64,000 nucleotides of DNA from Chrysomallon squamiferum (lineage: Eukaryota; Mollusca; Gastropoda; Neomphalida; Peltospiridae). A program made the position numbers and the translations under genes. A model generated the notes under the pieces. The model was given only the letters and a program-made list of their open reading frames with translations. It was not told the DNA's origin and searched no databases. Shown here in pieces: positions 39,108-52,586 of the stretch. The stretch spans positions 19,584,456 to 19,648,455 of the forward strand of contig CM022671.1 of NCBI GenBank assembly GCA_012295275.1, read 5' to 3'. The first letter of the stretch is position 1, and each line of letters begins with the position of its first letter.

Positions 39108-42100
39108 GTAGGTGTTTTTACCATAATATGTAAATTAAACTATGTGATAATAGTTCCGATTTGTGTATATGTGTATATATATGTGTATGTATATGTATGT
39201 ATATATATAATATATATTGTATATATACATGTATGTATATATGTATGTATTGACAGTATGCTTATATGATTAAACATTAGGGGGCGTACTGGTTTTCTTG
39301 GCCGCAAATGTTCTAACTATAACAACAGTAGGGGGGACATAAAAGCAGTTAGTTTTTCCACGGAGAACATAAAATCCGCCAAAGTCAGACGAGGGTATTT
39401 TTAAGTTATTAATTATCACATAAGTACGTTAAACAGATGCGAAGTTAGAATATGAAGTTAATGAATACTGAGAGAAAGATGTAGAAAATACCTGATAAAG
39501 AATGCTATTTTACAATGCAGCGTGTATCAGTTTTGCAGAATTCTGCTTCAAAAAACTCTCTTCATCTAATAATTTATTTATATACCACCAAGAAACACAT
39601 TTTTTTTAAACTGCTCTTTAAACGGCTTCCAGTTCCATCATCTAAATGATTAAAACTTTAAAACTGAATAGTTACCCTTCACAAGAACTGAACTATCAGC
39701 CGCACAGTTAAAGGTTTCTTTATGATACCTCCAAAGATAAACATATATTCACTTTTTTTCTTCTTAATATTTTATGTTTTATCTAATTCTCCTGTTTCAA
39801 ATGCTTTCCACTGACTATTGTTTCTAAGCAAGATGAAATCTGAGACATTTGTATGTCCAAATACCTGGCTTTAGTATCCATTACGTTTATAGCAATAAAA
39901 TGGACAAAAGAAAATACAAATTAGAAATATTATTGATTGTTTCGTCAAAATGACATTATTTCTCTTAAATATGATTCTTAAACACACACTAGAAAGAAAT
40001 CTACTGATCTACCCTATTAATTCACTTATTTATATATTATTTATATACTGTATATAAATTTTAAAATTGCTTTTGTTAAACTAAAATTTGGTGATTAAAA
40101 AAGAAAAAGTAATCGACGTTTTTTGGGAGAAGGGAATCTATAAAACTAAAGACTTACATGTGTATGATATAGAGAGAGAGAAAGTCAGGGAAAGAAATTA
40201 GCGAACACAACCACCAAATTAATATATATCTTTAATCTCATCTATCCGAGCACGAAATAAAATATTTTTGTAAAACTTCCAAATATAAAAAATACATTAT
40301 CCACTAAAATGAACCCAAACAGATGTATTCTGCATTGGTTTCCATCTTGTATCAACATCACCAGTCAATATTAAGAAGATATCTGTCTACTTTTTATTAA
40401 CCGACATCAATTTAAGTCGCAGGGGTCGCAACAGGCCGCCCAGGGAAACGGGACTCCTGCATCAGGGAAAGCATCACGTTAAATCACCTCACTTCTGAAC
40501 CGTGCTTTAATGAAAGTCGAGTCAGCAGACAAAGACTAGCCGACAGTGAGGCACCTTATGTGGTGTAAATCATGTACGTTTTCAATATTGTTTCACGCGT
40601 AACAGGCGTGCATCAAAGCCTGGCGTGTTCTTTGCACTGGCTTCGAGAAAGGCGAATTAGATGTTTGATGACTTGGTGTGGCGATGTCCTCCAATCTTCA
40701 TTACTCGCTTGATTTAACGCCAAGTTGCAAGTAGACGTCTCTCGCAAAAATACAATTTTTCCACACTTGTATGGTCTAAACTGTAATTGAGAAATGCGGT
40801 TTCATTCAGAATTTTTTTATCTTTATTTTTTTTAAGCACTTTCAGATACCTTTTTTATTTTTATTTTTATTTTTATTTTTTTTTTTAAACTTTTTATTGC
40901 CATTTTAATTTAATTTTGCTGTCATTTAAAATTTGAAATACCCTATCGCGACCTGTAGAGCGTTGCCACAGCAATAAATTACATTTGTAAGTTAATAAAC
41001 TAATGTTTTATTGAGATCATATGAATATTGTTAACATCTTCACGTTAACGCCGGTGTCCTGTAAACCAGTATTTCAGTTTCGTTCTCTTTCCAGACCTGA
41101 TCACAAAATTCTGTTCACCAATCTAAAATGATTTATTTCTGATAATTTGCATCTTACTAAATCTCTACTTTATTTCACCAAAAACTAATTATAATTTAGT
41201 CTTGGCTAAACCAATCACCTGATTAATGCTTCAATACGTCTTTAAACTGTATAGCACAGGACACTATAATACATTTTTAAATATGGCCTTTAATTATTAC
41301 AGTTAATCTATTTATCTTTTTAAAAAAAAGTTCTCCAAAATTTTTAATCAAGAAATTTTTAGTTCTGGCAGAAAAGTCAAAAGATACAATGACTGCAATA
41401 ATTAAAGAGAAAAATGTTCTTAAACTTTCAGATATTTGGCATTTCATTTCAATAGGCTTTACTTTCTTCCTTTTCAACTAAATTATTTATATACTATTAA
41501 AATAATTAATAACTTTTTTATATAAATAAGATTAAGTAACGTCTACCAACTGTCTGACATTTTCATTCTTTGACACTAATTCGAAGAAGTGACCTATTTA
41601 TGTTTTCCTCTACTTAATTTTGGTAATATGAATAATAACGTCATATTCTTAACACAGGGGTGATACAAATCTTAAATACGTGGAAAGCCTGCGAGAGAAA
41701 AAGTTATATTATTCATTAAAAAAAAAAATCGTTTACATATGAATATAAAGACGATGGATCTACCTTGACAGATCGATCCCACAGCCCCTTACACTTCCAG
41801 CGATAGTCTGACCATAAAGCTGCAAGTGTTTTCATTTCAGAAATGTCTTGGAGAAACTTGAAAATAAATACGTCTCTCTAATTGCTTCATTTATTGTATG
41901 GTTTTTCTTTATTATTCCAAACCCGTCTAGATGAAGTTATATTTTTTGCTGCGAAATCACGGTCTCAGGTGATATTACAAAACGAAGATACAAATTAGTG
42001 TAATTTGAGAGCTTTTATTACTAACAAAAAAGTTTTTTGTCATCTGCATCTAATGGGATTTATTCTTGATTCCTCTTTTACGTCGCAAATGGATTGAATG

Positions 42101-43557
42101 TGCGTCGTTGGTTTTCTTTTTTCTTCATTTAAAAAGCCATTTTTTTCAGGATGAGAGTAATAAAAATTTTGTTTGTTGCATTTATGTTTTTGTTGTTGTT
42201 GTTTTTTCCAAAAAAAATCAGTAAATAAAGAAATGTATTGGAAAGGTTTTTATTATTTTGGGAAAAAAAAATCTTTAAGTTCATTATCATGAAATGTTGA
42301 GATTTCCAAAGCACATACTTATTCAGACTGTCAACATAAATGTTGTTAAAAGTTTGTTATTGCTCAATTATCTACTTTTTATATCACGGATTTGAATCCT
42401 CTATCCTGACTGTTGAAAATTGCCCGTAATAATATCCCTTGATTCTAAATAAACATAGTTCCACACGAGACTTCAGTGTTTTTGTGTTGTTTTCTATCTG
42501 AGCTGTCATTCATCTCGCACAGTCGATTGACTTTACGATACAGCAAGATTTCAAACTGGATGGCTTTTTCTACACCGAAGCAATCGATAACACAGCTAAT
42601 CTTTAATCTCAAAGATTTTTTTATCCTCTTGGAATCTTTTTATGGAATCTTTTGCAATCTATAGATTTCATGCGAGCTAATCAGCATGCCTGAAACGACT
42701 AATTAGATATAGAGTTTAAAATTTTCATATCGGTCATGACTGAGAATGTCGGGGGTTTTTTTTCATTTCGACACCGTCACGCGTTATTTTCTAAATGAAG
42801 TAACTGAATAAGAAATTTTCTGTGGAGATAGTCAGAAAGTGCACATTTGCTGCATCTTTGAATATGTATTTCAAAACTACCAGTGAAATAATAGTTGTCT
42901 AAAATAGTCTTGTTGAATGTATCTTGAATTAGTGTTTTTGATATTAACTATTTTATTGTTTTCTAAAGCAGTGGAAATGTTTGAGAGAGAGAAACAAATA
43001 TTTGAATTTTAAGTTAGTCATTAATAAGCATGATGGTTCGATGTAGCAAACTATCTGCACTGAAATGAAATTAATTTTTTTTTTCTGAATACTCTGTCTA
43101 ATAGACATAATTGTGTTATACAGATGTATGATTTAATTTACTGCACCTAGCTGTCAGTATAAATATTTCATTTTTTCATCATTATAAAATATTAACTTTT
43201 AATTGAAATTAAGTTGGAAAAAATCATGACTAACATCCAGCACATGTGTAATAATAATTAGAAAAATAATGACTGTAATAAATGAAAAGTTTAACATTTT
43301 AATTCTGAATTATCTTGTAGTTGATCTTTTATTTTTTTACTATTTTAATTATTATTAATTTATTATTATTATTTTAGAATTTATTTCATATTTGATAGGT
43401 GACATAATGATTTATGATAAAATACGAATTACCAAAAAAGTATATAATTGTTATTATTGAAATTTGCTTATGGTGTTAATAAATGATTCCAGTGAGGCAA
43501 CGATTTATTGTCTCCATTATCATAAGTATAATTAATCTTCATCTTCATTGTCATCAT

Positions 43558-43579
43558 AATTATTATTATTATTATTATT

Positions 43580-43618
<39 letters not shown>

Positions 43619-43663
43619 ATTGTTGTTCTTGCTGTTATTATTATTATTATTAATATTATTATT
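43558..43663. repeat. (ATT)n-(TTG)n-(ATT)n array
   Basis: Trinucleotide array switching from ATT to TTG and back. A poly-leucine frame through it is an artefact. Confidence 0.93.
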
Positions 43664-46104
43664 ACATGAAAATCTTTATATATCTTTCTCTTTAATCATT
43701 GCCATACTGCAGCAGTTTTGCGCTGTACAATCATTGCCTCTTTTTGGCTTCTGTGCCATTACTCAAGTGACAAATGAGTGAGATCAAATACGGATTTTGA
43801 TTGTATCTCTCACTAGAAATTTAATCTAAGTCTGGCGAACGTCGGCAGTTTTGAATAGGCCATCCGGTGCACACGGCTGTCATCTTTCATGCATTCCGGC
43901 TACGTAGTCATGATGCATCTTTAAAAATAGTGAACATGCGGTCGAAAGGTTATTTCTTATATGTAAGTAATAAGTGGTGTCGACTCCGCTATTGGTGCAA
44001 CAAGGTCGAAAAATGGAAATTTTGTGGTAACTTTATTGAGACATTAATCGTTGGAGGTAGGTATTTGTAATTAAAGAATCAAAAGTCTTGACACTGAGGA
44101 ATGGTTGTAAACGATTGCAATCCCATCACAGAATTCAGGCTCTGTACAAAAGTCCCTACTTTCATAGCTGTGATGATTTTGCGATATCCTTTAACAGCAG
44201 CAGTTCAGACTAGTTCCTAGACTAGACCATGCCAGTAAATATAATTTTATTCTTAATGCAAGTATAAATTTCATGGTATCGGATCAATCGCTGCGGAGGA
44301 AAGTAAGCCATTAACAAACACATTAACTTGGCCACTTTTCATAATATTAAGAGGGTCATGTGTTTATGGATTTTATTTGGGTTTTTTTTTTTTACTTTAC
44401 TGAGTCCCTTAAAAGCCAGGCTAAAAAACAACCGGTGGCTAAAATGGTAAGTGGACAAAAGAAGAGTAAACGTATTTTCACTGAATTCTGATTCATGGAT
44501 TTATACAGGACTGGGGTGTCTTTTACACGCATCTGGAACCTATCTGCTGAAATTAAGTCAATTTACGTCTTCGATGGATACCATCTTTAATTAACCGATA
44601 TGAACAATTTCGGTATTTATGGTCACTACCGCTGACAATATTGGAAATTTATCCATCACCTTTAAAGCGGTTGTGTTTATTAACTTTCTTCTCACAGTTT
44701 TAACCGCAACGATTTCGATATCGTGGCCTGATCAATGAAATATTTGCATATCATTTGCATGGGTGTCATCTGATATCGTATTTATCATATTTCACAGCAG
44801 GTTTATCATATATATTTGTCAGTATATGAGAACAGATAAGCAGTAAAGACGGACTGATGGATGCACGAATGAACAGATAGGTTGGCATGGTATTTGTTGC
44901 GTGGATTGGTGGTTAGATAACAATATAATTACTTGCCAATTAAATATTAAAGGGGTGTTAATGTTAAAGGTTAACCATCTCCGATAGGATCTAATGGTCT
45001 CACGTGTGAGCGCTCATGAATATTAATTGATATTAAACTTGGTCACAAAGTGGGAGAATTGAAGATTGCGTTGTGGTTGTTACTGGTCATGAAAATGTAA
45101 TCAAAGATGGTTGTGACGAGCGCCGAGGGTTTTAAAATGGCCATTCAGAATATTGAGCTGTCGGCTTTCCAGTCACGCAGTTTTTATTTTATTTTGTTTG
45201 CTCGGCTGTTTGCACGTTTTTCCTGCCTTGGCGTTACTGAACCGCTTGATTAATCACAGAGACGAGTAAGTTTGTCATTGCAGGCCTTTCATTTCGATCC
45301 TTTTTCTGCTACACGACTGCTGATAATCCGGGTTGATGCTCATGCTGTGCAAAAATTCCTCTTCGTTAGTATAATGCATTGTTATCTAAATCTTTTTTTT
45401 TTATAACAGACGGATAAAAATCTATGGACCCCTGTTGAGAAAAATGAATCACATAAAACAAACACAATTTTTTCTGCAGCTAAGAAAAAAATACGTTATA
45501 GCAAAACAATTTCTCTGTTGACATTTACTGCACATCAAAATGCTTCACTAAACAGAACATAAACCGACGGTCGTTACAAGAAAGTTATATAAAAGAGAAT
45601 TAAAATAACTTTACATTTACACCTCTGAATCAGAGGTTAAGAATCTTTTTTCTAAATTTTGATCCGCTGCAGTTAGCCTTCTAGTGTTTTGTCTATTGTA
45701 AAACAATAAATAAATAAATAAATAATCATTACTAAATTGATCTACTACAGGGTTTTTTCCTCGATTATGATGCTAATTTTTATATCTAAAACATATAAAA
45801 CTGGACCAAGAAAATAAAGTAAAACATTTATTTAATTTAATAACACGTTTGATCTTTCATTGTTAATATTTAAAAACATGTATTTTGAACAATAAATGTT
45901 TTTACATCGTAGAAAAACAATTTCTGAAATGAATATTTATTGGTGAACAAAAAGATTTTCAATATTTTTTCCAATTTAATTTAAACATCTATTGTTTTTC
46001 AAATTTTTTTTTTTTTTTTTTCTTTTGAAAAACGATTGTAATTTTGATTCTTTTTTCTTTTTTCTTTTCTTTTTCTTTTCCTTTCTTTTTTGTTTTGTGT
46101 AGTT

Positions 46105-46350
46105 GTTTTGGCTCATATCTTTTATTCTATTATAACGTCATTAAGTTTTCTTCTTTTTTCTTTTTATATATTTTTTTATTTATTTTTTGTTGTTGTTTTG
46201 GCTCATATCTTTTATTCTATTATAATGTCATTAAGTTTTCCTCTCTACTTCTTTTCTTTTTTTTTTTTTTTTTTTTTTTTTTTTGTTGTTGCATTTTTTG
46301 TTTTGGCTCATATCTTTTATTCTATTACAATGTCATTAAGTTTTCTATTT
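46105..46350. repeat. Three copies of a 45-bp segment separated by poly-T
   Basis: ggctcatatcttttattcta plus the following tata(a/t)(c/t)gtcattaagttttc occurs starting at 46110, 46200 and 46305. Copies are almost identical (ataacg, ataatg, acaatg variants) with T-rich spacers of different length between them. Confidence 0.92.
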
Positions 46351-47884
46351 GCTTTCGTCAGTGAATAATTTACTGTGAGTATAAAGGGCACTTATTGAAA
46401 TTAATTATTAAACTGTAATTTGAACCAGAATTCATGTTTCCTACAATGACTTATATAGAGAACAAGTGTTCAAGTTATCTGACTCTCGAATTATAATTAT
46501 ATTTATCATTTTGACAAATTAGAAAATTGTGCATTAGTCAGTATCTAGATTTACTGATATTTATAAAAGAATATATTATTTGTAATAGATAAACAACTCG
46601 TTGTATTATCATTTATACATTTATTTTCACATGACAAAATATTTCCAATCATTAGAGAAACTGTAAAATGGGTTGTGGAGAAATATTCGGACATGGGAAA
46701 ATAAAAGCACGTTGATTTAATTCTCTTTACATGATAGAATTTTCTCTGAGTAATTTTCTCTTCCTTTTTATTTCAATGGGAGATTGTTTAAAAGGTTTTC
46801 TTCTCTTTTCTTCTTATTAGTTTTCATTAATTGTACTAAAGTACTGCTATTAAATTTTACTAAACAGTTAAATATTATTTCATATCAAATAAATTCAAGT
46901 TTTCTTTATTCTTCAAGAATACATATGGGTATTATTTAATAAAAACTGCACGACTCTAATTATTTTTGTAGCGTTAATATGTTGGTTTATTCCTGTGAAT
47001 GATGACGACTGTTCTGTTTCATCAGTGAATCAGTTGAGTTGAATAAGTCAAAGGTACATAGAGTATACACCACAAAAAGTTCAAGATACTCACTGAAATT
47101 ATTTTATTGCTTTGGATAATGCCATATTTTAACCGAGTGCCCATAATGTTTTAAAACTGGAAAAATTACTGTGTCTTTTTATGGATTTTAAAAAAAAATT
47201 ATTTGAAAATTTATTTGAAAAAAAAAAAATGTTTTGTCTTTTTTTATTTATTTATTTATTTATTTTGTCGGATGTAACGCGACTGATCCGAAACGAATTC
47301 CAACACCATTACTGTATAAATTAAATGACATGTTTAAGCCCTTAGTCTAGACTTTAATATTTTGTATGTATATCTGATCATCTGAGCGTTCCCATCTGAT
47401 GTTTTGAGAATTTCAGACTCAAGAAAAATCCATTAGTGCTTTTATATGTAATTGTCACTGCTTCGTCAGCGAGACCAGCCTTAAAATATCTGAAATTAAA
47501 CTAAACACATCTCTCACAGTTCATGTTATTTCAGAATCGATTGTTGTAGTTGCGGAACGCCTTTAACGTATTAGAATTAACTGTGTAAGATGTCAACACG
47601 TTTTTGTCATATAACAAGTTTTCACTGTGGGGTAATTTTTAACATGTCTGAGCAGAGAACGGTTCATGTACGTTTGTTATTGAGACAGCCAAAAAATCTG
47701 TTTTCAAATTTTTATCTTTTTGTTCAACTGAAATTCTCTCTTGACTAATATTCTAAGACTGTGCTCGACCATCACCATGTGTTTAGACAAATAGTCTATA
47801 GGTGTTCTCTTGACAGTTTTCTTATGTTGTCTTGGATTGATCATTTATGGATTTTTTAGAAGATTAGGCGTTCTCTTCTGCATT

Positions 47885-48280
47885 TCTGGACTAATAATCT
47901 AGGGGTATACTAGATACTTTTCGTATGTTGTCAAGGACTAATAATGTAGGGGTATGCTAGATAGTTTACGTATGTTGTCCTCGTATATTGATCTACGAGC
48001 ATACCAGTTTTCGTATGTTGTCTGTCCTCGACTAATATTCTAGGTATATACTAGATACTTTCGTATGTTATCCTGGACTAGTAATCTAGGGCTGTGATAA
48101 ATATCTTGACCTTAGTAATCATGGACTGTCCTACATGGTTCCAGATTAATGACCTAAGACTATATCAGACGGTTCTCTGTGTTGTTCTGGACTAATAACC
48201 GAGGTATAAGCTGGACTGGACTGGTAATCTTGGGCTGTGATAGTAGGCTCCCATACCTTGTTATAGACTAATATTCTAGT
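47885..48280. repeat. Degenerate about 47-bp tandem repeat
   Basis: ggactaataatctaggg-like cores at 47888, 47935, about 48029, 48075, 48189 and 48265, often followed by atactagatact and cgtatgttgt, are spaced by about 47 bp or multiples, with irregular later units. More diverged copies may reach back to about 47745. Confidence 0.75.
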
Positions 48281-49624
48281 GATCGACTTGCAGGTCCTTT
48301 TATGTTAACTGCTGGACAAATAAGCCTGAGGGTTTGACAGACAACAGTAGTGTGAAAGTGACAAAATTGGGTGAATGGTTTACAACTGCCAGTAAGAACA
48401 GACGTTACTGTACTATTATTGTAACTAGTTTTACCTGGGGCTATCGAAGCAGGTGATAGGTGTGTGCTCGTAATTATGTCATTAAAAACGTGGCTTAAAA
48501 GTACAGTCATTACGTAAAATAGCTTTAACAATCCTGTTTTTTTTTTGTTGTTTTTGTTGTTGTTGTTGTTTAAAGTCGCTTATTTATTTATTCATTTGAC
48601 TAGAAACGTTTCATCACATTTTATTTTTATATCATTTTTATTTTAATTTATTTTATTTTTATATCATTTTTGTTTAATTTATTTTAATCGTTTTATTTTT
48701 ATTTTTATTTTATATTACTTCGCATTCAAACTGCTGTCACTGTGCTAACATTTACTGAGATATGACATTCGTTTTATTTAAAATTCCATTGATAAAACCG
48801 TTTCGTTTTCTAATCGTTTGAATGTTCCTACAGTTATATTTTGTTTTAGTTAATAAGCAGTCTGAAACGTAATTGTTTAATACTTTCTTCTGACTACAAG
48901 AACAACTATTGTTTCATTTTTATCTGCAGATTCGAATCCAATTATTTAAATTGCTGAATATCTCAAAATTGACTACATAAATAAAAGGATAACATTAAGA
49001 ATAAACTGTTCAATTAAATATATAGCGAAGTGTATTTTTTTTTTTTTTTTTTTTTTTTAAATGCCCTCCAAAGAGGAAGTCATAAAAAGGTCCGCAAAAA
49101 ATTGTAAGTAAAAAGAAAATAAAGCTGTACCTTGAATATTAAACACGAATGATCTGTTAATGACTTGTCTCAGCTAGATTATTTTCGGTGGTTTATACAT
49201 GGAGTTATAGTTATTTTAAAAAGAGGCACTCTAGCGATAACGTGAATTCAGTTCTCGTTCATTACCAGAACGCTCCAGTTCATTTCTCCTTGTTTGTGAG
49301 ATCAGCTAGGCGTAAATTTCATTGGACATTGATCAACCACCCACCTTGAAGTCTTGATTTAGATCCTTCTGGTTTCTTTCTGTTACCAGATTTACAAGCA
49401 AATTTTTTCAGTAGTCAGTAGAAGAGAGACCGGTTTTCAGTACATCATGTTAAGAAAGTAAAATGATTACTGAGTTTTGTTGTTGTTGATCGTTGCTGTT
49501 GTTGTTGTTGTTGTTGTTATAGTTGTTGTTTTGTGGTTGTTGTTCTGTTAATAGTTAAGACGTTAGAACAGGAAGAAAGATATGTTTTTTAGAATCATTT
49601 TATCAGAAAGTTATAGATATCTGT

Positions 49625-49765
49625 TTTTCCAATAGTCTGTGATGCTAGAGAGATATTGATTTCCAATAGTCAGTATTGTTAGAAAATAAGAAATAGTTTT
49701 ACAATAGTCAGTGAATCAAGAAAAAACATCCATATTTTAATAGTCTATGATTAGGAAAGCGAAAA
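49625..49765. repeat. Degenerate about 40-bp repeat (CAATAGTC core)
   Basis: (c/t)aatagtc(t/a)gtga-like cores at about 49631, 49664, 49703 and 49738 are followed by agaaa-rich spacers. Confidence 0.65.
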
Positions 49766-50214
49766 ATAAATTCCTTTTTTCATTAGTAACTGCTGCTAAA
49801 AGGTTCAGATAGTGCAATCAAAACTATGGTAGGATGACCTTTGCCTTTCCATGTCCAAATTTTATCTGAGACACAATCCAGCGTGGGTGTCCGAAAGAGA
49901 AATCTAACCTTCAGCTTTTGTTTTCTTCCTAGATTACTGAGCACTGTAAACACTATGTCAAGAAATAAAATACGAAAGGCGAAAATCCTTCAAGTATCAG
50001 ATTTCAGTTAAAATCGTAGTTAAGTGTTGTCACAGCTAGCAGATTACACCGTACTGATATATATCACCGTTACTCTAATTTCTTTACCTTTAAGTTAGTG
50101 TTTAAAAATCTATTAATCCAGAATTATAGAAGTTTAAATAATGTTGCGAATTTATTTTAACCTTTATCGTAAGGATGTAAGTTAATAATAATGTCAGTAA
50201 CGTATTACTGATCT

Positions 50215-50258
50215 TGTTGTTGTTGTTCTTCTGCTTCTTCTTCTTCTTCTTCTTCTTC

Positions 50259-50298
<40 letters not shown>
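50215..50298. repeat. (TTG)n-(TTC)n-(ATT)n compound array
   Basis: Three trinucleotide types in succession. The minus strand reads as poly-Asn/Lys, an artefact. Confidence 0.93.
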
Positions 50299-50299
<1 letters not shown>

Positions 50300-50687
50300 G
50301 TCATCATCATCATTATTATTACAGAAAAAGATATTACTACTGTTTTTAACTGAGAGATCAAACACGTATGTAATATAATGCGGAGATTTTTTTCACGTCT
50401 GAAAAAAAAAAATTATGTCTGCTTCCCTTTGTAATTAACTGAACAAATATTAGATTAAAAGATTATTGATTCACAATATTTGTTTAGATTCGAGTATTAT
50501 CTGAACTTTAAATATCGTTTATTTTCCTATCTGCTACTGTCTTCATTTTTGTTTTTCCCTTTAATCTTATTTCTTTGACCAATATCCAAAATCTATAAAC
50601 CTCTCACTCATTTCTACCTAAATTTAACCACAGCTGATATAAATCTATATCCATTACTCAACTGTAAAATGATTCTGGAGTTCCACT

Positions 50688-50733
<46 letters not shown>

Positions 50734-50744
50734 TACACAATTAA

Positions 50745-50905
50745 TGCAATTCTTTTACACCGCCGGAGTCAAGAAAATAATTTTCACCTTTTAGCGAAAC
50801 TTTTTTTTTTTTAATTTCATACTTTATACAATTTTTTAACACCGCCGGACTCGAGAAAATAATTTACACCTTTTAGTAAATGAGTTTTATTTTTTTTTTT
50901 TTTCT
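50745..50905. repeat. Two copies of an about 81-bp unit just upstream of exon 4
   Basis: caccgccgga(g/c)tc(a/g)agaaaataat, then a caccttttag end, is present starting at about 50759 and 50840. Each copy is followed by a T-rich tract; the second tract merges with the exon 4 polypyrimidine tract. Confidence 0.88.
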
Positions 50906-50916
50906 CTCTATTTCAG

Positions 50917-51052
50917 GTAAATAGTTTTGTAGGAGCTTTCCACGACGCTGTGATTCTGTATGCTCTTGCTTTGAATGAGACGCTAGCGGCAAACATATCT
51001 ATTACTAATGGCACTGAAATTACGAAGCGGATGTGGAACCGGACATTTGAAG
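50917..51052 (+). CDS. Exon 4: ligand-binding domain (FVGAFHDAVILY helix)
   Basis: The acceptor is ctatttcag, ending at 50916; the donor gtgagt starts at 51053. It encodes VNSFVGAFHDAVILYALALN and then a linker rich in N-glycosylation sequons (NET, NIS, NGT), closing with KRMWNRTFEG (about residues 330-375). The FxDAVxLYALALNE helix is characteristic of the ANF-receptor family. Exit phase is 1, matching exon 5. A poly-T/poly-A-rich, locally duplicated stretch abuts the acceptor. Confidence 0.95.
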
Positions 51053-51199
51053 GTGAGTGATTTAAAACAGCTTTGTCGTGCCTGCATTACAGAAATTATC
51101 ACATTCGACCATGCCGTTGTTGTTTTTTCTTGATGTTCCGTAGATAAGTGTGCTGTCAAATCTACTTTTTTATTTTTTTTTTTTTAAGTTTTTTTTTTT

Positions 51200-51232
<33 letters not shown>

Positions 51233-51257
51233 AACTATTGGTTGTTTCTGTTTATTT

Positions 51258-51293
<36 letters not shown>

Positions 51294-51348
51294 GTTTGGT
51301 TTGCCGTTTTTTGGGTTTTCCTTTTTTTAAATTTTATTTATATATATA

Positions 51349-51415
<67 letters not shown>

Positions 51416-51988
51416 ATTTTTTTTAATTTTTTTTTTAATTTTTTTACTTTACTTTTTTTAAAATTTGATGATTATTAGTATTATTTAGTCTTTTTATTAA
51501 TATTTTTTAATAATTACATATATTTTTAGAATGAAATCACTGTTGGTTTAGTCATTATGGATCAAAGAATTATGTTACATCTTGATATTTTTTTTGTGTA
51601 ATATAATAAAAGCCATATAACGCATTAAACCCTAATTATTTTCCCCGCATTAAATCAAGAGATAAATCTTCTGAATGCTAATCTTTTGAATCCGACTGAC
51701 AAAAGGAGAAAAAAGCAGTAACTGATATCTTTATATTTATTCATCTGTATCTATACAGAGGTAGGTATTTACGTAGGTAGTAAAATAGGTATGTATATAT
51801 ATGTACGTACCTATGAATGTATGTATGTATGTATGTATGTATTTGTGTGTGTATATGCATAAGAAAGTAAGAATGAATGAGGTATATATATATTAAAACT
51901 ATCAATTCGTCTGCGGTACGTATTTTAAGTCGTAGTTGGCATATGACATCGTTATTGCTGTTGCTGTTTACTGAGGTTTATTTTACAG
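51053..51988 (+). other. Intron 4, 0.9 kb
   Basis: Bounded by gtgagt and ttttacag. Contains long T-rich tracts (about 51167-51288), an (ATT)n array (about 51350-51414) and a short GTAT run (about 51820-51842). Confidence 0.92.
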
Positions 51989-52080
51989 GTATAACAGGCA
52001 CGGTTAGCATAGACAGCAACGGTGACCGTAATGCTGATTATTCACTGCTTGATCTCAATCCGAAGACAAACAAATTTGAG
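51989..52080 (+). CDS. Exon 5: ligand-binding domain (ITGTVSIDSNGDR)
   Basis: The acceptor ttttacag ends at 51988 and the donor gtaagt starts at 52081. It reads GITGTVSIDSNGDRNADYSL and then LDLNPKTNKFE (about residues 375-405). The G(I/V)TG.V..D.NGDR..DY.L.D pattern is a conserved loop and strand of receptor guanylate cyclases. Enters with 2 bases to complete a codon and exits in phase 0. Confidence 0.96.
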
Positions 52081-52555
52081 GTAAGTTTACATAAAACACA
52101 ACGCAGTGTCGTGAACCACGTTTTAATTATAGTTATTAAATTTGATAACAAAACTACCAGACATTATAATGCCAGGGAAATGTTAACTGTTTTTTAATGA
52201 CAACCTGCCGTCTTTTATAGATCGTAATTATTCATTTAAAATGATGAAAATTCGTAAATATTACTTTAAATAATCAATGGTAGTGACCGAGGTAAAAAAA
52301 AAAAAAAAAAAAAGTAACAAAAAAAAACATGTTTCCAAGTGCAGATTATAATTACGTTACAGGCGTGGCGGAAAATGTGACAAACAGAATCAATGCTGGA
52401 TTTTTTCTGTGTGCAGTTCAGCTGTCTGTTGTATGTGACAAACGCAGACATTCTAATTTGATTTAAAACAGTTTATATTTAATCATTTAATAAAGAAGAC
52501 AAATGTAGAATTAAATTGTTCAAGGTGTACATGGTTTGTTAGCGTGTTTGTCTTA

Positions 52556-52586
<31 letters not shown>

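Larger units (their letters stand above)
39108..50916 (+). other. Intron 3, 11.8 kb
   Basis: Bounded by gtaggt and ctatttcag. Repeats include (ATT)n/(TTG)n at about 43558-43663, T-rich tracts with a triplicated segment at 46105-46350, a degenerate 47-bp array at about 47885-48280, (TTG)n at about 49480-49535 and TTC/ATT at about 50215-50298. Less AT-rich unique stretches at about 40420-40750 and 44930-45260 are unexplained. No nested gene was recognised. Confidence 0.9.

Noticed and set aside
41765-41800. agatcgatcccacag as a possible tRNA or SINE B box
   Set aside because: No A-box-like motif at suitable spacing on either strand.
48925-48945. gattcgaatcc as a tRNA B box
   Set aside because: No A box, acceptor stem or cloverleaf could be built around it.
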